From Camelus bactrianus (lineage: Eukaryota; Chordata; Mammalia; Artiodactyla; Camelidae), in NCBI RefSeq assembly GCF_048773025.1, contig NC_133541.1, positions 116,157,912 to 116,221,911 of the forward strand: a stretch of DNA of 64,000 nt, written 5' to 3'. A model generated the notes under the pieces. That model did not search any database. It was given only the letters and a program-made list of their open reading frames with translations, and had not been told where the DNA came from. How positions within the stretch are numbered: position 1 is the first letter of the stretch; each line of letters begins with the position of its first letter. Positions 40,901 through 48,450 of this stretch are shown piece after piece. The position numbers and the translations under genes were made by a program.

Positions 40901-42845
40901 GACCTCTAACCAGCAAAAAGATTTCGACTCACTGAAGGCTCACATGATAGTTAGCAATAAAGTATTTTTTCAGCAATAAAGTATTTTTTAATTAAAGTAG
41001 GTATATTGGTTTTTTTTTTCAGACCTAATACCATTGCACACTTAATAACTGACTACGGTGTAAACATAAATTTTCTACATACTAGGGAAATAAAAAACTC
41101 ATGTGACTCACTTTATTACAATATTTGCTTTATTGTGGTGGTCTGTAACTGAACCTACAGTATCTCCAACATACGCTTATAATCCTTTAATCGTCAAAAG
41201 AAACACAAAACCCAATAAAGGTGATGATTATCTTCATAGGACAGATCAGGAAACTGAGGCTTGCAGAGTTTAGAAGCATGTCCCAGGTCATGGCTAGAAG
41301 AGTCAAAGTCAAGCGTATCTGCTTCCAAAACCACTTGCCTGTAGCCATCAGTGTACTTGGTACAGATACTTAGATATTCTAGGCAACACTCATGCCCCAA
41401 GCTATGAAAATATCACTCTGTGCTTCCGGAAGCAGTTTTATATTTCCTTGTAACATTATAACAATACTGAGAGGAGCTGTTTAGATGGAGAAAGAGAGGT
41501 TCAGAGAGACAAGAGGACATGTCATACTCATCTCCCCACACAGGCCCTACTGGGACAGTGACAGCGCCTGGCCGCACCCAAACAAAGCCTAGAGATGTGC
41601 CCTCAAAGAGGTGAGATGATACAGCCTCAAAAGGTCCCACCTATAGGAGAGGTCCCTCTGGGCAGACCTGGCACCATGAAGAGGATGCTCAGGTGAGATT
41701 CCGATTGAATTGCTCTAGGGAAGGACCAGACCCTAAAAATGGTTCAAGGCTACTCAGGGGGCAGGAAAGAACTAAAAATGTCAAGAGCTAGCCAAGTGCA
41801 CAGGGTGACATATAAATGCCCCTCCCCCACTTCCTTGGACACCCTACCTGGGTCCCCGCTGAGCTGGCCCGATAGTCTGCTTGGAAGCCCGGGACCCTGA
41901 GCCAGGGCCAAGGGCTGGGCGTCCTGGCTCTTTGCAAGGTCACTCTGGGGCTCTGCTGGCAGCCGCTCCTGCTCCTGGTCTGGAGGGCTGTCCCCATCGT
42001 CAATCACCACAGGGTCTTCACAGTGCTTGAGCTGTAATCCCAGAAAGGGCTTTTCAGAGCTCGGTGGAGAGGGTCCCCGGCCAGGTGAGGCCCAGCGGCT
42101 ACACCAGGGACTAAGCAAACCCCTCCCTCCCTGGGCCTGCTAACCACTGACTCGGCCACCAGTAGCTCAGCCCCAGCCTTGGACAGCGTTATAAAGGGTA
42201 ATGGCCACAAATTAGGGCCTTTAGGGAACGGAATCTGCTTTCCTGGGAAACCAAACTTCACTGTGGGCCTCAAGTGATGCACGCAGCTCAGACGGATTCC
42301 TCATCCCTGGCCAGGGGATGTGTGACCCCACCAAAGCATCAAAGCACAGGGCGGCCGCCCTCTCTCCATACCTGGCGCCCGGCCCCACTCTCTCCCTCTC
42401 CCCTCCCATCCTCCCGGCCAGCCCAGCCCAGCCCAGCCCAGCCCCCTCTGCTCACCCACTGCCAGGGTCTCCCCGGCTCTCGTTCCAGTGCCTCCACAGC
42501 GGCCACAGCCTGATCGCCACTCTCGGGCTCCTGGGCCCTCACCCAGCCCTGGATCTCCCGGGGCAGGATGGCCAGGAACTGCTCCAGCACCAGCAGCTCC
42601 AGGATCTGTTCCTTGGTGTGCCTCTCAGGCCGCAGCCAGCCCCGGCACAAGTCCCAGAGGCGGTGCAGGGCCTCCCGGGGGCCCGCCGCCTCCTGGTAGC
42701 AGAAACGTCGGAAGAGGCGGCGGGAAGACTCAGGGCTGGGAGGCTCACCCTGGGGGCTAGGGTTCTCTCCCGGTGGGCTCCTCATTTTCCTGGGCTCCTC
42801 ACTTTCCTTTGGAGCCAAGACTCGGGGGCACAGGGCTGTGGGCAT
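14962..42845 (-). CDS. ZNF496: ZNF496 (ZKSCAN17 / Nizp1), whole spliced coding region
   Basis: SCAN-KRAB-zinc-finger nuclear protein. The mouse orthologue (Nizp1) is known as a transcriptional repressor that binds the histone methyltransferase NSD1 through a C2HR finger. Seven coding exons join as 42845-42456, 42031-41848, 36254-36178, 23842-23710, 23210-23103, 22060-21947 and 15719-14962. Each internal edge is AG/GT, phases are 0,1,0,1,1,1, and the total is 1764 nt (587 codons plus stop). Domain order: SCAN about 41-122, acidic linker 131-217, degenerate KRAB-A 218-261, linker 262-400, C2HR finger 409-429, C2H2 fingers at 438-458, 466-486, 525-546 and 555-575, basic tail ending in ALNSY. The gene is recognised from remembered human protein sequence, including the N-terminal [10 protein letters not shown] and the C-terminal [11 protein letters not shown]. 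The reading frame is open throughout, so the gene looks functional. Confidence 0.96.
16250..16390 (-). mobile_element. MIR SINE remnant
   Basis: 'GGCAAACTCAGGTGATGTGCCCAAGG' style sequence followed by a run like 'GGGCTGAGCCCTG' resembles the reverse complement of the MIR core. Weak match. Confidence 0.4.
16391..17710. other. ZNF496 intron 6, unassigned part
   Basis: Intronic sequence without a recognisable element or exon. Short open frames at 16537-16821 and 16879-17157 show no domains and no splice support. Confidence 0.5.
17715..18975 (+). mobile_element. L1 LINE fragment (ORF2 C-terminal part), relatively young
   Basis: Plus-strand sequence gives L1 ORF2 C-terminal peptides: '[19 protein letters not shown]', '[18 protein letters not shown]', then 'NKWDLVKLT'. 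An open run of 150 codons (17658-18110) remains, so this copy is less decayed than the other L1s here. Later parts match 'CCATATGACCCAGCAATCCC' and 'AATGGAATACTATACAGCC'. It is 5'-truncated and lacks the usual 3' end. It lies antisense to ZNF496 in intron 6. Confidence 0.9.
19115..19260 (-). mobile_element. MIR SINE remnant
   Basis: 'CCCCAACAATAACTCCACAAG' and 'GTTGCCCAAGGTTTCAGG' follow the reverse MIR consensus (pattern: balanced counts, then 'TTGCCCAAGGTCAC'). A short GA run at 19206-19220 is included. Confidence 0.55.
19478..19547 (+). repeat. (GATA)n microsatellite
   Basis: About 17 uninterrupted GATA units in ZNF496 intron 6. The purity suggests it is length-variable between individuals. 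Confidence 0.98.
19903..20290 (+). mobile_element. MaLR-type solo LTR (MST/MLT1-like)
   Basis: Begins 'TTATGGGCTGTCTGTGTCTC', passes 'TATGTTGAAGCCCTAACTCC' and ends 'GGTAGCCCGTGCTGGCTAAG'. This is the standard order for these LTRs. Intronic, antisense to ZNF496. Fossil. Confidence 0.85.
20291..21629. other. ZNF496 intron 6, unassigned part
   Basis: No element or exon recognised. Open frames (20479-20868 on the plus strand, for instance) have no domain and run across ordinary intronic sequence. Confidence 0.5.
21630..21925 (+). repeat. CA-rich imperfect simple repeat (UG-rich in the ZNF496 pre-mRNA)
   Basis: About 300 bp of interrupted CA, CACACAT and ACACC units on the plus strand. It starts some 20 nt beyond the donor of ZNF496 coding exon 6, so the transcript is UG-rich there. 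It is much degenerated, so probably an old tract. Confidence 0.85.
21947..22060 (-). CDS. ZNF496: ZNF496 coding exon 6: linker
   Basis: A 114-nt exon with acceptor GGGAAAG before 22060 and donor GTAAAG after 21947. It completes Asp298, then encodes 299-335: [37 protein letters not shown], plus one base. The EERRKR stretch is a short basic-acidic segment that could contribute to nuclear import (inference). Directly beyond the donor, the sense strand enters about 300 nt of UG-rich intron. Similarity to the human peptide ([19 protein letters not shown]) is high. Confidence 0.92.
22205..22325 (+). mobile_element. MIR SINE remnant
   Basis: 'GAAGCTAGATCCAGGTTCAG' followed by a 'GGACAAGTGACTGCC' region resembles the forward MIR core. 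Short and diverged; in intron 5. Confidence 0.4.
23103..23210 (-). CDS. ZNF496: ZNF496 coding exon 5: linker
   Basis: A 108-nt exon with acceptor GTGAACAG before 23210 and donor GTGAGT after 23103. It completes Asn262, then encodes 263-297: [35 protein letters not shown], plus the first base of codon 298. This aligns well with the remembered human peptide ([19 protein letters not shown]). The peptide is acidic, Gln-rich and probably unstructured. It lies 499 bp downstream of the KRAB exon. Confidence 0.92.
23710..23842 (-). CDS. ZNF496: ZNF496 coding exon 4: degenerate KRAB-A box
   Basis: Encodes residues 218-261 (133 nt) after GTTTCAG, with donor GTAAGA. The peptide runs from [18 protein letters not shown] through [14 protein letters not shown] to [18 protein letters not shown] and the SEEDW core identify a KRAB-A box, whose usual role is recruiting TRIM28 (KAP1). 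Several family-typical positions differ: DM in place of DV, EDW in place of EEW, and IIGED where most KRAB boxes have VMLEN. As far as I recall the human protein shows the same departures, so this is an old variant KRAB and not damage in this copy. No KRAB-B box follows. Confidence 0.94.
24130..24720 (+). mobile_element. Old L1-type 3' remnant
   Basis: 'GCACTTTCACTGCAACATTGATGCAATAAAGATGG' style sequence and the flanking A-rich blocks resemble the L1M 3' region, where the usual text is 'CATTGCAGCATTGTTTGTAATAGC'. Highly diverged. Confidence 0.4.
25616..25830 (+). mobile_element. MER20 (hAT-Charlie non-autonomous DNA transposon)
   Basis: Opens 'CAGTGGTTCTCAACCAAGGG' and continues 'GGCAATGTTTAGAGAGATG', 'GTGGTGGCCAAGGATGCTGC' and 'AAAATGTCACTAGTGCC'. 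This is the order of the MER20 consensus as I remember it. Length near the usual 219 bp. In intron 3. Confidence 0.8.
26110..27200. mobile_element. Old L1M/HAL1-type remnants
   Basis: 'GATCCAGTAATTCTATTTGTAGG' (plus sense, near 26272) and 'TGTAACTCCTCTTTCCTTG' to 'CACTCCCACTGGCAATGCA' (minus-sense 3'UTR style, near 27025) are typical of decayed L1M or HAL1 copies. Orientation is mixed, so at least two pieces. Confidence 0.45.
27570..28345 (+). mobile_element. L1 LINE 3' end
   Basis: Runs from 'GAACCCTCCTGTACTGTTGG' through 'CATATGATCCAGCAATCCCA' and 'TGGAATATTACTCAGCCATA' to the terminal 'GTAAATCAACTATACTTCCA' and TAAAG tail. A 5'-truncated insertion of the type common in artiodactyl-lineage genomes. 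Antisense in ZNF496 intron 3. Confidence 0.9.
29658..30134 (+). mobile_element. Solo ERV LTR, family A copy 1, inserted in L1
   Basis: TG...CA-bounded block with 'CTGCTCCTTGGCTATAAG', 'CCCACTGCAGTGGTCC' and a 3' 'CTTTAAC' end. The flanking L1 text is continuous once it is removed. The same motifs in the same order occur at 54599-55123. No internal retroviral sequence adjoins it. Fossil; class not certain, ERV1-like. Confidence 0.75.
31621..31652 (+). repeat. C-rich simple tract
   Basis: Imperfect (CCCCCCA)n run within the older L1. Confidence 0.8.
34091..35830. other. ZNF496 intron 3, gene-free
   Basis: AT-rich to about 34.98 kb, then more balanced base composition. No exon or clear element. 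A short (AAAAC)n run lies at about 34949-34976. Confidence 0.5.
36178..36254 (-). CDS. ZNF496: ZNF496 coding exon 3: short linker exon
   Basis: A 77-nt exon that open-frame prediction misses. The acceptor TTTCAG precedes 36254 and the donor GTGAGT follows 36178. Two bases complete Val192, then 25 codons (193-217) read [19 protein letters not shown] and ALQLPP. The human counterpart, as I recall it, reads LQDAFLLQEENVRDTQQVT and TLQLPP. It enters in phase 1 and leaves in phase 0, exactly what is needed to join exon 2 to the KRAB exon. It lies alone between a 5.6-kb and a 12.3-kb intron. Confidence 0.92.
36385..36500 (+). mobile_element. MIR SINE remnant
   Basis: 'AGCTTGGGTTCAAGGTGGCTG' to 'GGGACCTCAGCTTTACCACC' follows the forward MIR layout (core, then 'CCTCAGTTTCC'-like text). 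Followed directly by a camelid SINE. Confidence 0.5.
36508..36655 (+). mobile_element. Camelid tRNA-derived SINE (Vic-1-like), well kept
   Basis: 'GGGGAGGAGGGGTATAACCC' with A-box-like TATAACCCAGTGGTAGA, then 'CATGCTTAGCATGCACAAGG' and B-box 'GGGTTCGATCCCCAGTACC'. A poly-A tail of about 22 closes it at 36655. The best-preserved copy in the window; in intron 2. Confidence 0.92.
37380..37665 (-). mobile_element. L1 3'-end fragment (reverse)
   Basis: 'TTGAAGTAAAGTCAGTTTAC', 'TTTCTGGTGTACAGCATG' and 'ACGGTTACCAGCAGGG' make up a reverse and partly rearranged L1 3' end. The last portion reads in plus sense, suggesting the inversion common in L1 insertion. Confidence 0.65.
38115..38510 (+). mobile_element. 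MaLR-type solo LTR (MLT1-like)
   Basis: 'GGCTATGAGCTGAACTGCAT', 'GGGTCTTTCAAGAGGTTAAT', 'TCTAGAAGCCAAGGAGAAAGG' and 'GGCGGCCCAAGCAAACTAGC' follow the MLT1 order end to end. Antisense in ZNF496 intron 2. Fossil. Confidence 0.88.
38797..41178 (+). mobile_element. Tigger1 DNA transposon (TcMar-Tigger), nearly full length
   Basis: Starts with the terminal CAGGCATACCTTGTTTCACT and ends with its inverted counterpart (TATCTCCAACATACGCTT). About 2.38 kb, against roughly 2.4 kb for the consensus. The interior follows Tigger1 throughout: 'CCTCGGGCCTCTCTACTC', 'CAAGTGAAAGGAAGAACC' at the transposase start, 'GTCACCCAAGAGCTCTGATGG', and 'CAGCAATAAAGTATTTTTTAA' near the end. The pogo-like transposase is broken by several frameshifts and stops and is inactive. 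Placental-mammal age. Antisense in ZNF496 intron 2. Confidence 0.95.
41215..41345 (-). mobile_element. MIR SINE remnant
   Basis: 'GATCAGGAAACTGAGGCTTG' and 'TGTCCCAGGTCATGGCTAG' are the reverse MIR core. Confidence 0.7.
41848..42031 (-). CDS. ZNF496: ZNF496 coding exon 2: acidic linker
   Basis: Encodes residues 131-191 plus the first base of codon 192 (184 nt). It starts [16 protein letters not shown] directly after a TTACAG acceptor and ends GDP plus G before GTAGGG. The peptide is acidic, then rich in Gln and Leu, and has no fold I can name. It closely follows the human linker after the SCAN box. The intron separating it from the SCAN exon is only 424 bp. Confidence 0.94.
42418..42446 (-). 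promoter_or_regulatory. G-quadruplex motif beside the SCAN-exon donor
   Basis: On the sense (minus) strand, about 10 nt after the donor GT (42455-42454), a GGGGG run is followed by four GGGCT units: at least four G3 runs with 2-nt loops. This meets the standard G3N1-7 quadruplex pattern. It could form in nascent RNA or DNA and influence use of this donor; that is inference. A plain short tandem repeat is the other explanation. Confidence 0.55.
42456..42845 (-). CDS. ZNF496: ZNF496 coding exon 1: start codon and SCAN domain
   Basis: Encodes residues 1-130. The start is the ATG at 42845, with A at -3; it gives the N-terminus [10 protein letters not shown] seen in the human protein. A second in-frame ATG (M21) is a possible minor start. 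The SCAN box covers about residues 41-122 (SSRRLFRRF, then the [18 protein letters not shown] helix region). SCAN domains are leucine-rich helices that mediate homo- and hetero-dimerisation with other SCAN proteins. The exon ends in a complete TGG codon at 42456, followed by GTGAGC. A likely acceptor (CCGCAG) puts the exon's 5' edge near 42924, leaving about 79 nt of 5'UTR; its pyrimidine tract is weak, so that edge is less certain than the donor. Confidence 0.95.
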
Positions 42846-42924
42846 GATGGGATTTGATGGGGGTCAGCAGCAAAAGACGACCCTATTTCCAAACAGAAAT
42901 CACTGGCTTCAATGTTCTGGTCTC

Positions 42925-45199
42925 CTGCGGTAGTTTTTTTGGGGGTGGTGATGGGGAAAGTGACAAAGCCCACAGAGACCAGCCCTTATTAGAAGCCCTG
43001 GGACAGGTGAAAAGTGTCAGTGTGAATGATCCTTACACAAACGGAGAGAAGGAACGACCCCATTCCCCAAAACATCATTATATGATTCCTTTAACTGGGT
43101 GACTGGACAAACAAGGCATGGAGTCCAGGAGAAAGCAGTGGCATTTCAACGTGGCATTGGCGTTCCAAGCATCCCAGGAGACCAATGGGGCCGCATGCAG
43201 GAGTGAGATGTAATTAACACTGTGTGGTACCTTCGGTGGCCAGGTCCTCCTGGAAAGGGCTTGAAATGGATGAGCTGAGAAGGCCGCTATCTTGAGGCTT
43301 TGCAGCAGAAGTCACTGTCCCTGCCCTTGAGACCTTTACAAAAAGAGCTGCGAAGACAAAGACAGACATGCACAGGAAAAGCCTTCAAAGCTGATCCAAG
43401 GTGAGAAATCCACCCCTGCTGGTGGCTAGGGCTGACTACTGGTGCTAGACCAATACAGAGCAAGAATCAGCCTTGCTCAGTGGAATACATACTGGGACGC
43501 AGGGAATGAAGTGGATAGTCCAGAAGATACCCAGCCAAGGAATGGGGAGAGTCAACGGGGAGAGGCAGCCATATCCTGAGTTTACTAAAGAAAAATAATG
43601 CTAGGTATTTAAAAACATCGGTGATTTCAGATGAGCCTCCATCCAACTCACTAAAGTCTGAACAGTCAATTCTAGCATATATTTAAAGATGTCTGGACCT
43701 TCCACCTTGCCCCCATCTCTCTTGCCTTCTCTTCTTGCCATCTTCAAAATCATAATGAATAAAACCACACACACCTCACAGCCCTTCCTCAGGCACAGAG
43801 ATGAGACACAGCCTCCTTATCTGCAGGGTGGGGCTCAGGGGCCACTCCACCTCCCCAGTGAACTCGGTACAGGGTGACATCAGAGTAGCTACCACTACTC
43901 CAGACTACAGGACCCAAAGAAAATAAAAGGCAAATGGGGTTGAACACAGTCCCCTCTCCCAGCATCAGGCCTCGGAGATCCTTGGACAAGGTCATTCACT
44001 CTCCACACCCAAGCTGAAGAGGCTTCCCAGCACGCCAGCATCTTAACCTGCTCAGCGACCCCTCCATTCGCCTTGCGTTCCATGCAAAGCGCAGGCCTCA
44101 TTCCCATTTCACAGGAAGACAAATGAGGCCAGAAGAGCAACAAAGCCACTTAATAGCAGTCAGAAAAGCCCAAATCTCTGGAACTCTTTGCTTTCCAACA
44201 CAAAAACAAATACAGACTGGCATAAAGGGACTCTGAGGGTATCTGGCTGGACACATTACAGCTTGCCCCACCCCACCAGATTTCCTCCAGTGTCTGCCAC
44301 TGCATCTGAAACCCAATCTCAGCCCTACCCACACCACGTTCCCTTAACGCAGCCATCATACATCTGCTGGACTTCTAAGTTCCTCAGGTCTGCCTCCAAG
44401 CTAGGGGGAACCAGTGCCCCACCCTCAGTACTCAGTGGTCGCTGTAAGGTATCTCGCTCTGGGCTCTGCCGCTTATCCCTAACCAGACTGCCACAGCCGT
44501 GTTCCTCTTTGTCATCCTGGTAACTGGCACATAAGAGGCTCAAGACTGATTTGTGATGAATGAACTAACGTTAGTCCCAGGAGTATCCCACAGGGGGCGG
44601 GGCGTGCTTAAAGCAGCTCTAGGAGGAGGACCAGAGCTGGATCCGCAGAAAGGAAAGGGGATGGGCATTTCATGCTAGGGAAAAGGGGCAAGCTTTTCCT
44701 TGCTCCAGTCCTCTCTCCCTCTTCCCTCCCTAACACACATCCACACCCACACACGCCTCCAGTTTAAGCAGCTTCCGGCTCCTCACCTCACAGTCTGGAA
44801 CTCCTTCCCGGCGTCTAACTCAAATCCCTCCTGCTGTGGCGGAAGTCTACGGCAGCAGCTCCTCATCCTTCCAGCCCGGTCTCCCGGGGGTCCTTCCCGA
44901 GGCGGGTTCTCTGCAGCGGCCAGGCTCCCTGGCTAGCCGAGCCCCCGTCTCCTGCTTCTGCAGAAAACCTCGGCTCCGCTCGGGAGGGAAGAAGTGAGAG
45001 CAAATGGAGGCACCTGAAAAACAGCATTTGCGTTGTCTTATTCCCTCTGCGCGAAGATTCAGCGCTCGGCTCCTGGGAGGGAGGCCGGAGCGCGCGGGGC
45101 CGGGAGCCCGGGGCCGGGGGAGCGCGGAGCCGGGCGCGCGGGAAGGCGCCGAGCGGGCACGCGGGCCGCAGAAGCCCGGGCCGCTCGGGCCGCACTCAC
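42925..45199. other. ZNF496 first intron
   Basis: About 2.3 kb between the proposed first exon and the SCAN exon. Apart from the MIR remnant, nothing is assigned. GC-box-like GGGGGCGGGGCG lies near 44593, about 0.6 kb from the first exon. Confidence 0.5.
44085..44205 (-). mobile_element. MIR SINE remnant
   Basis: 'CATTCCCATTTCACAGGAAG' then 'CAAATGAGGCCAGAAGAGC' matches the reverse MIR core. In the intron between exon 1 and the SCAN exon. Confidence 0.6.
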
Positions 45200-45950
45200 C
45201 GCCGCGCCGCGTCCCAGTTGGCGGGCCGCGCAGGCCTGGCCGCCTCGGGAGCCCGCCGGACGCGGAGGAAAGGAAAGGCCGAAGCCCTCCGGCTCCCTCC
45301 CCTGGGACACTTCCTGCTCCGCTCTAGGACCGAGGAGGTCTCCGCATCTCAGTGGTTCGCTCCCCCGCCCCCCAGCCGAGGTGTGCGCAGGGGGTGACAT
45401 CCGACACCCCCGGCCCGGCCGGGCCCGCGCGCCCCGCCCTGCCACGCCCCGCTCCGCGCGCGCTCGGGCCTCGGCGCCCGGCCGGGGGGCTTCGTGGGGC
45501 CGCCGCGCCACGGCCGCCCGGCCTCCCCACGGGCTTGCGCGGGGGACGCGCGCCGAGGCGGGGACGGAGGCAGGGGCGTCGGAGGCACGGCGGAGACCGC
45601 GCCCGCGGGCGGGGGGCCGAGCGGCGGGGGCCGAGGACCGCGTCCGGCGGGAGGGCTCGCGCTGGTGCGCCCTGCCGTGGGAAGGTCGGTCTGGGGGCTC
45701 CTGTCTTCGCCGCTCTCCCCTGCAGATTCCCGCAAGGGCATCTGGACGCCTGGAAGGGCCGATCCTGGAGCCGAGGCTGAAGGCTGGAATTGGGAGGAGG
45801 GAGTGGAGGAAGAAGACTGCCGCGCACCGTGAGCCGCTCCGTTGCCGGATCCCCGTGTGACCGCCCGCATCCCACGCCCCGGCAGGCCCACCCTCCTTCC
45901 AGCCAAACCCCTCCTCTGCGCCGGTCCCGCGGCCGCCGGAGAGGCGAGGA
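44850..45950 (-). promoter_or_regulatory. CpG-island promoter of ZNF496
   Basis: Very dense CpG dinucleotides and G+C far above the flanks, peaking from about 45.06 to 45.65 kb, with several GC-box-like stretches. No TATA box is seen, as expected for a housekeeping zinc-finger gene. It overlaps the proposed first exon and donor. Long open frames on both strands here reflect lack of stop codons in GC-rich DNA. Islands of this kind often also fire divergent transcripts; nothing in the sequence proves one here. Confidence 0.85.
45200..45330 (-). other. ZNF496: Probable ZNF496 untranslated first exon
   Basis: On the minus strand a strong donor (GCG then GTGAGTGCGG) ends an exon at 45200 inside the CpG island. 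It would splice to the acceptor near 42924, just upstream of the start codon. The transcription start is not visible; the upper boundary is a guess within the GC-rich block. No coding role is proposed. Additional 5'UTR exons in the 2.3-kb intron cannot be excluded. Confidence 0.5.
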
Positions 45951-47340
45951 GGGCTGGAGAAAGGAAGACTCCATTCCCCGCTTCGTCCTCTATGGGACAT
46001 CAAAGGTGTCAGCTTTCGCTTTTTTAGGGTGAAGCGTATTTGCGGAGTTTCACAGCTGCCCGTTACACTTCCCTTCTGAGCATCCGGACAACCCTGAGGG
46101 GTGTGCAGAGGGGCTTCGGTCAGCCCCGGCCCCCAGAGCGTGGTCGGGGTGCTCATTGCCCGCTTAAGTGTAGGGTGTACCTAACTGTTCACGTTGAGGC
46201 AGAGGGACAGGTTAAGGGACGTTTGACCTGAAGTCAAGTGGCAGTGAGGGGCAAGAAGAACTGGGGCCTCCGGACCCTCAGATAGGGCTATTTGCCACCA
46301 TCTATGCTGAACATAGTCCAGAGGCTCAGAGGGGTCTTCCTGGGGTCATCCTTAATCTTTCAGGTTCTGGAGCTTACGAGAAAGCGTCCTGAGCAAGCCT
46401 GATTCCCACCAACCCTTCTTTTTTTTTCATCTGCCTGGCACTGAAGTTGGACTCTCCCAGGGAAGAAGCCAAAAAACAACAAAAAACCAAAAACAAAAAA
46501 CCCCTCCATTACCTGAGGGAACATACTACCAAAGATAACTGATTTCCCTCAGATCATTTCAAGGGCAAGCAGACTATACCAGTTCCCCTAGAGGAAGTGA
46601 CCTGGCTGAGCAGGTGAAAAGGAGGTGGAAGAACTAAGGAAACACATTTCTTAGCGCTGTTGCTTCCTCATTCCATGGACTTGAGCGCCTTTTGTTTCTT
46701 CCTATAAATTATGCATAATTACTCCTGACTAGCGGAATTACTGGGAATCACCATTTGTCATATGCTTGGATTCTGTGACTTTTGCAGGAAACGGACCAAA
46801 GCAAAGGAGTGAAGCTTAATTTTGTGAAACAGTGATTGTTTCTTCAGATGACAGCCAGATGCAGTCAGGGCCACCCAGAGATCTTACTTAGAAGCTGCAG
46901 ATACCAGTGAGAACCACCCCCTTCAGACTTAACTGGATTCAGTGTTAACAGGGTTCATGTGCACTCCCTTCTCAGGAGCAGCAGCCAGGCATCATGGCCT
47001 GGAGAAGAGACCTGGGGAGGAACCAAGAATCAGCCAAAGCAGGTCAGGCTAAGGTGCTTTAGCAAACAGCCCAGACAGCTCTAGAAGTCCAGATCCTCTG
47101 CCTGAGTTCCCAGCCCTGTGACCAGGCAGGGAACAACCTGTGAAGTGTTAGTGATTTGTGCTTATAGTTCTGTCCCCTGCAGTTCTAAAACAGATAAAAT
47201 GCAGGGCCCAGAAACCTCCAGCACACAGCATCAGTTCAGTCCTCACTGCCCTAACCAGTTCTTTCCCCTGAGCTGACACCTCCCTGCGCACTGTTGTCTC
47301 TTTGAAGCTTTGTGTTTATTGTGCATTTTGCTCAGCACAG
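45951..47340. other. Intergenic stretch upstream of ZNF496
   Basis: No gene recognised. Base composition falls quickly from the CpG island to ordinary values. An (AAAAAC)-like A-rich run is present near 46470-46500. Confidence 0.5.
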
Positions 47341-47344
47341 GAGT

Positions 47345-47480
47345 TAGTGTCAGAGTGCCTCGGTTAAAACCTGCCTCATTAATTCCTAACTGGGTGATCT
47401 CAGGTCTGCTTAACCCATCCGTGCCTCAGTTTCCTCATCCAGGAAATGGATGATGCTGTCTACCTCGCTGAATGTGCAGG
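47345..47480 (+). mobile_element. MIR SINE remnant
   Basis: 'CCGTGCCTCAGTTTCCTCATCC' style text with 'GGAAATGGATGATGCTG' after it is the forward MIR core. Confidence 0.75.
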
Positions 47481-47484
47481 ACCA

Positions 47485-48450
47485 TGCAGTCACTCAACGA
47501 ATGGGTTCTGAGTACCCGCTAGGCACTCATGGTGCTAGGTGCCACCCCAGGTCCTCAGAGTACATCTGTGAACACAGTTGGCTGGGGGGATAGGAGGAGG
47601 GGTGGGGCAAACAGCAAAATCTACATGACCTGCTATGTTTGATCCACGCTGCAGAGGGAAAAGGAGGTGGAGCGGCATCAGGTATCAGCGGTGCTGGGGA
47701 CGCGCTAGTGATGGTCACAGTATTAAAGAAGAGGTCAGGGCAGGTTCCATTGTGATGGTGACATCTGAGATGAGGGAGTTGATCAAGCTGAAGCCTAGGT
47801 GAGAACAGGGTCCCAGGTGGAGGACACAGTGACAACAAAGGCAACAAAGGTACGGAAGTTCAGCGAGGCAGCCAGTGAGTGAGGGCAGTGGGGTGTTAGT
47901 TTAGGATGGAGGTTGGGGTGGGGGACAACTGGAGGCCATGGGAAGGTGCTTTCCTTGACTCCAGATGGGATTGTGACAAATCCCACAAGTGAAGCAACAG
48001 AAAGAGAACCCTGAAGGTAAACCCTGCTCAAGTACCATCAAGCCATCTCACACTGATGTGTACATTTCATTTGGTTTATAGTATGTTGCGGATATGAAAT
48101 GTTTGCTGTGCCACCAATCACTTCAACTTTGGGGAGACCAGTAGTGGACAGAAGATCCTGGCTTCTAGAAGTTGGAAGGGGAATCAGATAATAAATAAAT
48201 GGCTTTGCAGTATGATGCTATTGGTGATAGACGGCATAAAAAATAAAACAGGGTAAGAAGGAGCCTGGTAGGGTGGTCAGGTAGGACCTTTATGAGAAGG
48301 TAACATTTGAGCAGAGAGCAGGTGGAGGGTGAACTGAACAGAAGTGGGCATGAAGAACATTCCAGCAGAGGGAACAGCTCATGCAAAGGCCATGAAGCAG
48401 GAGCTTGACCCCCTAGAGAAAGAGGGACTCTGGAATGGAGAGACTGGATT
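47485..48450 (+). mobile_element. Old interspersed repeat, two pieces, family not assigned
   Basis: 'CGCTAGGCACTCATGGTGCTAGG' (near 47518) and 'ATTCCAGCAGAGGGAACAGC' to 'GCAAAGGCCATGAAGCAGG' (near 48360-48400) match a well-known ancient mammalian repeat that I cannot name with certainty. It is split or rearranged here. Confidence 0.45.

Noticed and set aside
45033-46156. Long open frames on both strands (275 codons plus strand, 365 codons minus strand) at the ZNF496 promoter
   Set aside because: They lie in a CpG island where stop codons are rare. The peptides are Arg/Pro/Gly/Ala-rich without domains, and the minus-strand one would cross the first-exon donor.
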